Virus record (IMG/VR): IMGVR_UViG_3300020165_003481
Coordinates: 1 to 46,851 of that record
Length of the DNA: 46,851 nucleotides
Source of the DNA: a virus
Direction: 5' to 3' (one strand)
The notes beneath the pieces were generated by a model. It worked only from the letters and a program-made list of their open reading frames with translations, ran no database searches and had not been told where the DNA came from. Positions 39,267 through 46,361 of this stretch are shown here, in pieces. The position numbers and the translations under genes are program-made. Numbering within the stretch: the stretch's first letter is position 1; each line of letters opens with the position of its first letter.

Positions 39267-41239
39267 TTTACAATGCCTCTTTTCATAATTAGTTCAATAA
39301 CTTCATCTATCAAGCTTAAATCAATATATTCAGTTTGTTTAGTTCTTTTTTTCTTGGGTCTAACCGACCCATATGCCAAAGGGACTCGGCCTGCATATCC
39401 CCCTGCTGCGCCTGCACCGGACATTTCTTCGACTGCTGAGAGACCAAGTATATCTAATACAGTGTCTACATTCTCTTCGCCAACAAAATCAGCTATCTCA
39501 GCACGATTGTCTATGGCACCACCAAGAGCGTTCCTAAATGCAGTTGCACTATACGGCTCTCCGCTAGGTCGTGTTGTGGGAGATACAGCGGATCGCTCGG
39601 GATCTATAAGTCTTACTCCATCTTTAACATATTGTTTGGCACTGAGCCATCTTTTCCAGTCATCATCTTTTGTGCTGGCACCTAAAATGACGGTATCACC
39701 AATATTTAGTGGGCCCTTATCGCCAATAAAGTCATATGCTGCGGTCACGGGTGAAGCATGCTCTTTCGAAGCTTCAATTCGAACATTAGATAAGCCGGCA
39801 GCAAGCGTTTGCCATATTTTGAGAGAATCTTCAGAAGTTATTTCTGTTCCATCTGGTAAATATCGACCCTGCTTGGTTGGCTTAGAAATGATTACAACAA
39901 CCTCATCTGCACCAGCCGCATACTTTCGTACCATATCTAGATGCCCCTTGTGAGGTGGCTTAAATGCACCTGGGACAACGGCTACTGTTTTAGGGTAGTC
40001 AGCATCTACTACCGGATCGTCGTCTTCATCATCTATATCAAATTCATCTTCTTGCTCTTTGATATCACCGGTAAATTTATCGCCTTTATCGACCGCAAAA
40101 TTAGCTCTACTGAATTCTAACCTGTCGACAAACTTGATACCGTTGCCCCTATGATCAACGGCTACATAACCCTCTGGGTTGCTAGCAATTAAGTCCCCAG
40201 AACCATCATCGACAAAGTGTTTAGTGTTGTAGACAGCATTATTATACTTTTGAATAAATATATTTTTTGCTTCAAACAACAATCTACTTACTCTAAAAAT
40301 ATTGGCAATGTCGTTTCTTTTTTCGTCGAAAGCTTTCATGGTTTCCATAGCATTATTGGTTGCACGCTCTCGGCCTTTTTCACTTTTTAGATTGTTAATT
40401 TTCTTTTGGACTCTCTGAGAATACCAATTAATAAATCCTTGGAATGATTTGTCAGCATCTTCTAAGAAGTTGCCCTTCTTGATTTCGCTGTTGATATAAA
40501 TGTTTAAGAATGCCGATGGTAAATCATCATAATTAATAGAACCGCTCACTTCATCAGCGGCTTTAACTAGTCTCAGTACTTCAGTCTCTTCTTCATCAGT
40601 AAGTGTTACAATACCGGTATCATCTGTAAAAAATGCGTCGTCAAACCAGACACCAGGGGCTCGTCTGAGTCCTGAAACATCTGCACCGAAGCTCGCACCA
40701 CTATCTAAACTGTCGTACGTTGTATGGAACACAATTCCAAATTTAGACTGCTCAATTTGTCTTCCAAGATCAGAATCAACTGGAACAGCGTACACAATTG
40801 TGTTTGGTTTAAATTTGTAATGTGGTTCGCCGTCGATATCGACAGTGCTAATCATCTCATCATCAAACATAAAATCACCCTGTAAGATGTTTTTAATGTT
40901 CAGCGCTGGCAAATATTCAAGTGCTTTCGTCAACTTGTCGACAAGCCCCGGGGCATGCCCGTGATTCTTGACAATATCTTCTTTTGTATAATTAATCTTT
41001 GGAACTTTGTTAAAGATAGATTTAGTTCCAACAAAAAACTTACCGTTTTCGGGATTAATCCCCGCAAAGATAGCAGGCGCTCCGTCCCATTTGACGGACG
41101 TTTGAATCTTAGACTTGGTGTTACCCTTGAGAGTCTTTAAAAGCTCTAGAAGAAAAGCTCTGGCCATTTTATAGCCCTCTGGACCTCTGGTGAGAACTAA
41201 TTCTTCTAAGTGAGTAAGGTGAGTGTTAGCTTTCGCCAT
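39263..41239 (-). CDS. Bifunctional: ligase-type nucleotidyltransferase + HxGH nucleotidylyltransferase, 658 aa
   Basis: The N-terminal ~375 residues have the motif set of covalent nucleotidyltransferases (DNA/RNA ligases, capping enzymes): KWDG at 50-53 (motif I lysine), GTKS after it, LQGD at 119-122 (motif III), EGYV at 356-359 (motif IV) and GIKF with K369 (motif V). Residues ~417-570 are a nucleotidylyltransferase with GAFKPPHKGH (H430, H433), similar in style to NMN adenylyltransferase. An acidic linker (390-415) separates them, and the last ~90 residues are disordered or helical. The pairing suggests nucleic-acid joining or NAD handling. Found in other marine T4-like phages as I recall, but the activity is not known to me. 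Confidence 0.72.
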   Translation of the reverse strand: MAKANTHLTHLEELVLTRGPEGYKMARAFLLELLKTLKGNTKSKIQTSVKWDGAPAIFAGINPENGKFFVGTKSIFNKVPKINYTKEDIVKNHGHAPGLVDKLTKALEYLPALNIKNILQGDFMFDDEMISTVDIDGEPHYKFKPNTIVYAVPVDSDLGRQIEQSKFGIVFHTTYDSLDSGASFGADVSGLRRAPGVWFDDAFFTDDTGIVTLTDEEETEVLRLVKAADEVSGSINYDDLPSAFLNIYINSEIKKGNFLEDADKSFQGFINWYSQRVQKKINNLKSEKGRERATNNAMETMKAFDEKRNDIANIFRVSRLLFEAKNIFIQKYNNAVYNTKHFVDDGSGDLIASNPEGYVAVDHRGNGIKFVDRLEFSRANFAVDKGDKFTGDIKEQEDEFDIDDEDDDPVVDADYPKTVAVVPGAFKPPHKGHLDMVRKYAAGADEVVVIISKPTKQGRYLPDGTEITSEDSLKIWQTLAAGLSNVRIEASKEHASPVTAAYDFIGDKGPLNIGDTVILGASTKDDDWKRWLSAKQYVKDGVRLIDPERSAVSPTTRPSGEPYSATAFRNALGGAIDNRAEIADFVGEENVDTVLDILGLSAVEEMSGAGAAGGYAGRVPLAYGSVRPKKKRTKQTEYIDLSLIDEVIELIMKRGIVK

Positions 41240-41490
41240 TATTCATCCCCTTTAGACTCTTCTATAATATTAAGTTTTTCTTGGAGAACAGACATATCAT
41301 TTTCCATTCTTCTGGCGAATCTCTTAACCTCACGCAGATGAGTTTTTGCAATTTGCAATCTGCGCTTTTCGGTCATAGTTCTAGGTTTAAGATTGGAAAT
41401 TATTTCTTGGAGACCCTGAATATAGGTAAAGATGTTCTTTTCATCTAGACTCTCGGTAAGAAAATCTCGCCAATCGGAATTTAATGACAT
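41239..41490 (-). CDS. Small helical protein with capsid-targeting-like leader, 83 aa
   Basis: The N-terminus MSLNSDWRDFLTESLDE has the NxDWRxFLxE layout of the other leaders in this region: an aromatic pair then (L/I)xE. The rest is a basic helical protein (SNLKPRTMTEKRRLQIAKT). In T4, internal head proteins carry a comparable N-terminal targeting peptide cut by the prohead protease after (L/I)xE. Ends in acidic EESKGDE. Overlaps the bifunctional protein gene by one base. Confidence 0.62.
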   Translation of the reverse strand: MSLNSDWRDFLTESLDEKNIFTYIQGLQEIISNLKPRTMTEKRRLQIAKTHLREVKRFARRMENDMSVLQEKLNIIEESKGDE

Positions 41491-41582
41491 GTGTTCGTCC
41501 TCTTTTAAGTTTAATAATAGTTTATGAATGAATAGGTTTCTGCACTTTTTAAGTACAACTTTTATACTTACCGTTCATTATC

Positions 41583-42569
41583 TTAGCCTCGAAGGTGCTT
41601 TCTGAGCAAACTAGCAATAGCTTCTTGCAAATCTTCTTTCTTCGTATCTTCATCTTCTGTGTCTTCTTTACCTTTTGCAAGGTCTTTCGATCCCTTACCA
41701 TCAGCAGCGTAATCAGGAACCATTTTTCCGTCCGGACCTTTGACCATTTTTTTCTTCTTTGCAATCTTCGCTTCGTCTATTTCTTCGTCTTCTTCTTCAT
41801 CTAAGCGACGACCACCAGCAGCACGTCCAGCACCGCGGTCAGCTAAATCAGACTTTGATTGTTCATCAAGCTCTTCCTCTTCGCCCTCATCAAGAGTTTC
41901 TTCTTCATCTTCGGCTTCAGACATTTCATCCTCGGGCGGCTTTTTTCTCTTGTGTGGAGTACGACGTTCAGCTGCGCCTCTTGCTTGAGCTAACTCTTCA
42001 ATTTCTTCTTCCTCTTCTCCCTCGGTTTGAATTTCACCGTTTCCGCTGAATTCATCAAACTCTTGCAAGGAATTAAATTTAAAACCCCATGCTTCTGAGA
42101 TTAAGGTACCAATCTCTTTATTTTTCCAATCTTTTGTAGACATCTTGTTTTCTCCTTTTTGTAGATGTTCGTAATAAATAGTGTTTTCTTCTTTTAACTT
42201 GTCTTCAAAGTCACGAAGACACATACTACCGTCTCTATTCGCATTCATCTCCATTTGTCTTAAATGGGGATTGCTTTGCGCATAACCTTTGCCCATATCT
42301 CCGGCATCATCAAATTGTCCATCACAATTTTGTTTATGATGGACAAGTTCATGACCCAAAGAACGAAGTATATCTTTTGGGTGCCGACCACTTATGTATA
42401 AAGTAACAGATCTTGCCTCTGGGTCATAAAAGGCAGTTTTACCAAATGGGTTTTTGGCATTTTCTGCATCATTTCTTAAAAATAGACGAGGCGGATCCTT
42501 AAAACCAATTTGCTTTTGAGCAAAGGGAATAAATTGCTTAATAATATTTGTTAATAGTTCATTATTCAT
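41583..42569 (-). CDS. HExxH protein continuous with acidic low-complexity protein, 328 aa
   Basis: Residues 1-~140 look like a metallopeptidase (ILRSLGHELVHHKQNCDGQF with HELVH; earlier ARSVTLYISGRHP). Residues ~143-328 are acidic, low-complexity, Glu/Asp-rich (TEGEEEEEIEEL), with a basic stretch and an amphipathic C-terminal helix (KKEDLQEAIASLLRKHL). AAAAAGGAGAAAACAAG precedes an in-frame ATG at 42143, so the acidic part can also be made alone from a TATTTATTA-type promoter. The acidic part looks like a packaged or scaffold-type protein. Confidence 0.68.
   Translation of the reverse strand: MNNELLTNIIKQFIPFAQKQIGFKDPPRLFLRNDAENAKNPFGKTAFYDPEARSVTLYISGRHPKDILRSLGHELVHHKQNCDGQFDDAGDMGKGYAQSNPHLRQMEMNANRDGSMCLRDFEDKLKEENTIYYEHLQKGENKMSTKDWKNKEIGTLISEAWGFKFNSLQEFDEFSGNGEIQTEGEEEEEIEELAQARGAAERRTPHKRKKPPEDEMSEAEDEEETLDEGEEEELDEQSKSDLADRGAGRAAGGRRLDEEEDEEIDEAKIAKKKKMVKGPDGKMVPDYAADGKGSKDLAKGKEDTEDEDTKKEDLQEAIASLLRKHLRG
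42141..42180 (-). promoter_or_regulatory. Internal TATTTATTA motif, Shine-Dalgarno and ATG in HExxH gene
   Basis: On the minus strand, TATTTATTA (42180-42172) is followed after 28 bases by an ATG (42143-42141), with AAGGAGA seven bases before it. The ATG is in frame with the long protein at its residue 143, just where the metallopeptidase-like part ends. This supports separate production of the acidic part (41583-42143, 186 aa). Confidence 0.5.
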
Positions 42570-42584
42570 AAAAAACCCACTGTA

Positions 42585-42596
42585 AATAGTATTTAG
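42585..42596 (-). promoter_or_regulatory. T4-late-like element CTAAATACTATT
   Basis: The minus strand reads GCTAAATACTATTTACAG about 15 bases before the 42569 start. CTAAATACTATT differs from the T4 late -10 region (TATAAATACTATT) by its first bases only. It overlaps the end of the upstream gene. A chance match cannot be excluded. Confidence 0.25.
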
Positions 42597-42862
42597 CTAT
42601 TCAATTCACTATCAAATTCGCCACTCTTAACTAATTTTAAATTCAAAGTGAACAGCTCTTTTTCTTGAAATTGTTCATTCAATGGTTTAACAGTGGCTAT
42701 TGACACCATTCTATCTGATTTTATCATATTTTCTAATTTGATTAAAATGCCGTAGTTGATATTCCATTCTTCGGAATGTTTATCCCAAGTTGTCCACTGT
42801 ACGATATCGCCTACTGAGAACTCTTCGCTTGCTAGCTGACCAAATTTTTCTTTTTCATTCAT
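42593..42862 (-). CDS. Small beta-rich (SH3-like) protein, 89 aa
   Basis: The core FSVGDIVQWTTWDKHSEEW then NYGILIKLENM resembles the 82-aa protein at 12744-12992 (VGDLVKW) and suggests a small barrel. It is followed by VSIATVKPL and a C-terminal strand. Overlaps the previous gene by 8 bases. Function unknown; perhaps nucleic-acid- or polymerase-binding. Confidence 0.62.
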   Translation of the reverse strand: MNEKEKFGQLASEEFSVGDIVQWTTWDKHSEEWNINYGILIKLENMIKSDRMVSIATVKPLNEQFQEKELFTLNLKLVKSGEFDSELNS

Positions 42863-43064
42863 TATTACTAACTATCCAACAACACACGCCTTCTTTCAAA
42901 TATTTTACTAATTGAGTTTCAGCTTCTTCAAATTTTTTATATATGCCCACATCTTTTATATTATCAGCAAACAAAATTTTTAAAGTAAACATTTTCTCGG
43001 TTGGTATCGAAGTTTTAGTACCTTCATCGAATGCAAAAAGTGTTTTATTCTTTTTTGACCTCAT
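42855..43064 (-). CDS. Hypothetical protein, 69 aa
   Basis: Start at 43064 (MRSKKNKTLFAFDEG) preferred over a TTG 18 bases upstream. The protein has FTLKILFADNIKDVGIYKKF and a VCCWIVSNNE end, giving about two strands and helices. I recall similar short proteins in marine phages. Function unknown. Confidence 0.55.
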   Translation of the reverse strand: MRSKKNKTLFAFDEGTKTSIPTEKMFTLKILFADNIKDVGIYKKFEEAETQLVKYLKEGVCCWIVSNNE

Positions 43065-43090
43065 ATTATTAGTAACCCCCAAAGTAATTA

Positions 43091-43231
43091 CTAACTATTG
43101 CTATTTTGAAATATTATTAAAAGTGCCAAAAGCGTGACAACACTAAGTTCAAATCCAACTAAAAAATACAAACTCCAAGAAAACAGTAAAGTTGTGACCA
43201 ACTTCCAAAAAAAATTATATTGATATAACAT
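43091..43231 (-). CDS. Small membrane protein, 46 aa
   Basis: The ATG at 43229-43231 overlaps the stop of the upstream gene (TAATG). The frame ends at TAG 43091-43093. The protein is strongly hydrophobic with two probable membrane segments (LVTTLLFSWSLYFLVGF and LSVVTLLALLIIF) after a short aromatic N-terminus (MLYQYNFFWK). Coupling and composition support a real gene. It could be a small holin-like or membrane-modulating protein; no family recognised. Confidence 0.65.
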   Translation of the reverse strand: MLYQYNFFWKLVTTLLFSWSLYFLVGFELSVVTLLALLIIFQNSNS

Positions 43232-43536
43232 TAGTCAAACTCAGAAAAATAGATTTCTTCTTTATCAATTTGGATCAAGAACCCGTCAAAGGTATAAACT
43301 AAGTAATTGTCTTTTCTTTCTTCGATAACGAGGGCTTTCTGGCCGCGCTTAACATTAATAAAAGACTTACTTTCAGGTTGATAACAGAAGAGATACCCTG
43401 TGCCTCTAATACAAACTTCGGGAACTAATTGTATTTTATCAAGTTCTTCTGGTTCCTTGTATGGTATTTTACCATTCATTTGTTCAGCAGCAAGTTTAAT
43501 TGTTGCGACTAAGGAACTGCTTATCTTTTTTGCCAT
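43231..43536 (-). CDS. Hypothetical protein, 101 aa
   Basis: Starts MAKKISSSLVATIKLAAEQM, then a beta-rich domain (VCIRGTGYLFCYQPESKSFI, KALVIEERKDNYLVYTFDGF). Two cysteines. It overlaps the following small membrane protein by three bases. I see no enzyme motif. Confidence 0.6.
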   Translation of the reverse strand: MAKKISSSLVATIKLAAEQMNGKIPYKEPEELDKIQLVPEVCIRGTGYLFCYQPESKSFINVKRGQKALVIEERKDNYLVYTFDGFLIQIDKEEIYFSEFD

Positions 43537-43537
43537 T

Positions 43538-43858
43538 TTACATCATATTAGTTAGAGCTAATGCTGATGCCATCAAAGCTTGAATTACCATAAACATGGT
43601 AACAGATTTTGTTTTAAATTCTTTTAATTCTTCGATTTCTTGTAAAGCAGCTTTGACTTGTGATGGAGATGCGACATCATCCATTTTTTCTTTCCAGGCT
43701 TTTATATCTTGTACTCTGTCCTCTTTTGCCTTAAGTTCTGTTAATTGCCCTTTAACATCTTGTAATTCAGTACGCAAAGCTTCGATACCACTTGACATGG
43801 TTTCAAGCTGTTGTAAAACTAACTTTGAGTAGGTTTCCCATCCATTTGCATCGCTCAT
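43538..43858 (-). CDS. Coiled-coil protein with C-terminal membrane segment, 106 aa
   Basis: The N-terminal ~80 residues are a coiled coil (LETMSSGIEALRTELQDVKG with regular hydrophobic spacing), followed by a C-terminal hydrophobic stretch (VTMFMVIQALMASALALTNM). Start at 43858 behind GGAGG. Proteins of this shape in phages are sometimes annotated as holins or membrane-anchored spacers. The short tail after the segment and the long N-terminal coil make a lysis role possible, not shown. Confidence 0.65.
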   Translation of the reverse strand: MSDANGWETYSKLVLQQLETMSSGIEALRTELQDVKGQLTELKAKEDRVQDIKAWKEKMDDVASPSQVKAALQEIEELKEFKTKSVTMFMVIQALMASALALTNMM

Positions 43859-43890
43859 TTATTATGCCTCCACAATATTAAGTAGTGCAT

Positions 43891-44712
43891 TCACTCGCCC
43901 ACTAATTCAGGTTTTCCATGCTTAACCAAATATATATTAAATTTTATCTTACGTTCAACCGATTCTAGTTCTTTTTTGACTTGATTCATGTCATCAATAT
44001 TAATCTGAGAATCATCATAAAATTCTATTTCTTTGATGTTATCATATTTTGACAGCACTGTATTAACAAGATAATTACCCTTGTTAGCTCCCTCTACTCC
44101 AATCATAACAATGTTATCAGTCGGGATTGGTTTCTCGAACGTCCGGAGTACTCGATGTATATCATCAATCGATACTGGTGCCCGGGCCGTTAACACCATA
44201 ACCTGTGTATCTGAGTCAGTTAATCTATCTCGCATAATTGATGTTATATTGGGGTTTTCAGTTGCATTATGAACATTGTCAAGTGGTGAAAAGTCAAATT
44301 CATATCTATCATCATCTTTCACTGCATCGTATTCTTCTTGAGATCTAGTTTGAAATTCTTCACCCGTTTCTTTGTTAATAACATTAATATAACCTTCGGT
44401 AAAAGCAATTGTTTCATCAAAATCAAATATAGATAAGCGAGTAGCACTCCCTATATTCTCAAGTAGGGCACTAGGGCCGGTTTCTTCAAATCTTAATCTA
44501 TCTGTGCCTGCACGCTGGGGTTTATTATCAAAAGGCGCACCAGATTTGAGATTCTTGTGACCTGATTTGGTTGAGTAGATATCATTCTTTCGGCGTTGCT
44601 TCTTATACTTTTTTTGTGCTTTACTTTTAAGCGGTGTAGGTTCAGTCTTGGATCTCTGGTCGCGCTTTTTCTCAGCTATATACTCTCGCCAATTTTCAAG
44701 TAGGAGTTTCAC
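43891..44712 (-). CDS. HAD-family phosphatase with N-terminal capsid-targeting-like leader
   Basis: The GTG at 44712 overlaps the upstream stop (GTGA). Residues 1-14 (MKLLLENWREYIAE) are a leader shared with two neighbours. The following ~65 residues are very basic (KKYKKQRRKND). From about 90 on is a HAD domain: LSIFDFDETIAF (nucleophile DxD), VMVLTARAP (motif II) and IEFYDDSQINIDDM (motif IV). HAD proteins near RNA-repair enzymes act as polynucleotide 3' phosphatases; the substrate here is unknown. The leader suggests delivery in the phage head. Confidence 0.78.
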   Translation of the reverse strand: MKLLLENWREYIAEKKRDQRSKTEPTPLKSKAQKKYKKQRRKNDIYSTKSGHKNLKSGAPFDNKPQRAGTDRLRFEETGPSALLENIGSATRLSIFDFDETIAFTEGYINVINKETGEEFQTRSQEEYDAVKDDDRYEFDFSPLDNVHNATENPNITSIMRDRLTDSDTQVMVLTARAPVSIDDIHRVLRTFEKPIPTDNIVMIGVEGANKGNYLVNTVLSKYDNIKEIEFYDDSQINIDDMNQVKKELESVERKIKFNIYLVKHGKPELVGE

Positions 44713-45332
44713 TGTGATTTAACCTTGTACGTCATATCCAAGTTTTTAAGAACTCCATCACCCATTAACATAATTGTAGCCTCACCATCTGCATTATCCA
44801 TAATACTTATTGTAAGATCGGCATCTCTTTCTACACGGCTATCAAAGCCGTTTCCGACGCCCATATCTGCTACCTCGATATTTTTTTGACCTAATAAATC
44901 TTTCAATGTGTTTAATAGAGAATTACCAAAAGCATCTTGATCTACATTTGCGCTCGGGACAATATCTGCGTCTAAACTAATCTTCAGACCATCAGGTACA
45001 GAATCACCAAGTTTTTTCATAACTGTATCAGCGACATTTTTACCAAGATCTTGAGACATTTTAATATCGTGCTTCTCTACTTGTTGTTCTGCAGCCGCGG
45101 CATTGAACATATCTTCCCAAGTGTCTGCTTGTGCGGGATTAGGAGCAACAACACCGGCAGCAGTTGTAATTAACATTCCAGCGGCAACCATCTTCTTAAC
45201 CCACCCCGGAATACCTTCCTGGATTTGCTCTTCTGTAAGTTGGATGTTATTTTCTGTGATGTACATCCGAATTATTTGTTCAGCTCTTTGTTCGCTTAAG
45301 TAGCTATTCCAATTTTCTAATATAAGTTTCAT
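44709..45332 (-). CDS. Protein with capsid-targeting-like leader and signal-type hydrophobic segment, 207 aa
   Basis: Starts MKLILENWNSYLSEQRAEQI, the shared leader, then a helix, then PGWVKKMVAAGMLITTAAGV ending in PAQAD, which looks like a signal-peptide core with an AQA cleavage site. The rest is an alpha/beta domain (DADIVPSANVDQDAFGNSLL, TISIMDNADGEATIMLMGDG). One reading is a packaged protein that after injection inserts in or crosses the membrane. No family is recognised. Confidence 0.68.
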   Translation of the reverse strand: MKLILENWNSYLSEQRAEQIIRMYITENNIQLTEEQIQEGIPGWVKKMVAAGMLITTAAGVVAPNPAQADTWEDMFNAAAAEQQVEKHDIKMSQDLGKNVADTVMKKLGDSVPDGLKISLDADIVPSANVDQDAFGNSLLNTLKDLLGQKNIEVADMGVGNGFDSRVERDADLTISIMDNADGEATIMLMGDGVLKNLDMTYKVKSQ

Positions 45333-45571
45333 TTTATTTCCTTTACCGAGTCTTCCATCATATCATCAAAGTCAGTGCGCAACTTAATCATAGGATTAAA
45401 TTTAGCATGTTTTCGCTCTAAAAGCAAGGACCCTTGTGGTTTTACTAAGGTTCCGTCAACTTCAACGCCTTCAAAATCAATTTCTGTCTTTTGTTTATAG
45501 ATTACCTTTGGTTCTTTTTCATCGTTAGCGTATGCAACGCTCGACAATAAAAATAATAGTGCATATTTCAT
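45329..45571 (-). CDS. Small periplasmic protein, 80 aa
   Basis: A signal peptide (MKYALLFLLSSVAYAND) with an AYA cleavage site is followed by ~62 residues with VIYKQKTEIDFEGVEVDG, KPQGSLLLERKHAKFNP and DFDDMMEDSVKEI. I have a vague recollection of a similar FEG-VxG-LVxPxG pattern in deltaproteobacterial outer-surface proteins; this is memory only. The ATG overlaps the stop of the 36-aa gene (ATGA). Confidence 0.66.
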   Translation of the reverse strand: MKYALLFLLSSVAYANDEKEPKVIYKQKTEIDFEGVEVDGTLVKPQGSLLLERKHAKFNPMIKLRTDFDDMMEDSVKEIK

Positions 45572-45678
45572 TCTTCTATTTGTTCCTCTTTGATAGATTC
45601 TTCAGTCAGTTTCTCAGGCTTGCTAGTTAGTGTAACCACTAAACTAATGCATGCAAAGCCCAATATAAATAGGTCCAT
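45568..45678 (-). CDS. Small membrane protein, 36 aa
   Basis: Frame from ATG at 45676-45678 to TGA at 45568-45570, overlapping the next gene as ATGA and starting one base after the preceding stop. The protein is one hydrophobic segment (LFILGFACISLVVTLTS) followed by an acidic tail (EESIKEEQIEE) containing the Shine-Dalgarno (GAGGAA) for the next gene. Coupling on both sides supports it. Confidence 0.6.
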   Translation of the reverse strand: MDLFILGFACISLVVTLTSKPEKLTEESIKEEQIEE

Positions 45679-45679
45679 T

Positions 45680-45925
45680 TTAATTATCGTAGGTTTCGTC
45701 TATTTTATCAGACACCATACCTTGAGCTTTTAGCATATCTTGTGCGTCAACCTCTTTAAGAATAAGATTACCGGTATTTGGTTCATAATACATACCAATA
45801 AGATCTCCAGTGCTTACATTCTTCATTTCTTCTTCAGTTATAGTTATTTTACCACCATTTTTCTTGACCAGCATCGTAAGCAGGCTGAAGAGGTAGTCAG
45901 GATCTTGGAGATATTTACTCATCAT
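45680..45925 (-). CDS. Hypothetical protein, 81 aa
   Basis: Starts MMSKYLQDPDYLFSLLTMLV and has ITITEEEMKNVSTGDLIGMY, then YEPNTGNLILKE. A short alpha/beta protein I recall from marine phages; no known function. It overlaps the Cys-rich gene by 11 bases, and its ATG pair lies just before that gene's stop. Confidence 0.62.
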   Translation of the reverse strand: MMSKYLQDPDYLFSLLTMLVKKNGGKITITEEEMKNVSTGDLIGMYYEPNTGNLILKEVDAQDMLKAQGMVSDKIDETYDN

Positions 45926-46361
45926 CTTTTCCTATATTTGATCTTTCTTGCCAGTCGGCCGAAATATCATCATCTTCAATTGGTCCGCCTTTCGCCCAAG
46001 TGCGGCATGCCCGGGCGGAATGGCATTTAAAATGATGCATCCAACAGTAGCCTAATTCGCCATCATCATCTGATGTCTCACCTGGCATACACTCTTTCAT
46101 TCTTGGGGAAATATCAAAAGCGGTGCAGTTACCACAATTTGAAGCTTCGGCGGCTTCAACATTGGTATTCCAATATTCTGCAATTTCTTCCCAGTAATCT
46201 CCAGGTTCATCAACATTGAGAGGCCCGTATTGAATATGGTCAGCTTGGATTGCTGAATCTCTGTTCTTAGTGTTAAGTTCTAAGTCTTGAGTCGCCGGCG
46301 GACAGATTAAGCCCTTTACCTCCACAATAAACTTTCTCCAATTTTCAAGAACGAGCTTCAT
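45915..46361 (-). CDS. Cys-rich protein with capsid-targeting-like leader, 148 aa
   Basis: Starts MKLVLENWRKFIVEVKGLIC. The body has the pattern NCGNCTAFDISPRMKECMPG, then YCWMHHFKCHSARACRTW, with seven or eight cysteines and histidines that could hold an iron-sulfur cluster or zinc. I recall this Cys pattern in marine T4-like phages, without a known role. The leader again suggests packaging in the head. Overlaps the upstream gene by ATGA. Confidence 0.7.
   Translation of the reverse strand: MKLVLENWRKFIVEVKGLICPPATQDLELNTKNRDSAIQADHIQYGPLNVDEPGDYWEEIAEYWNTNVEAAEASNCGNCTAFDISPRMKECMPGETSDDDGELGYCWMHHFKCHSARACRTWAKGGPIEDDDISADWQERSNIGKDDE

Noticed and set aside
41595-42049. Plus-strand Ser/Leu-rich frames opposite the acidic region
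   Set aside because: They are mirror frames of Glu/Asp-rich codons (GAA/GAG read backwards as TTC/CTC), a known artefact.
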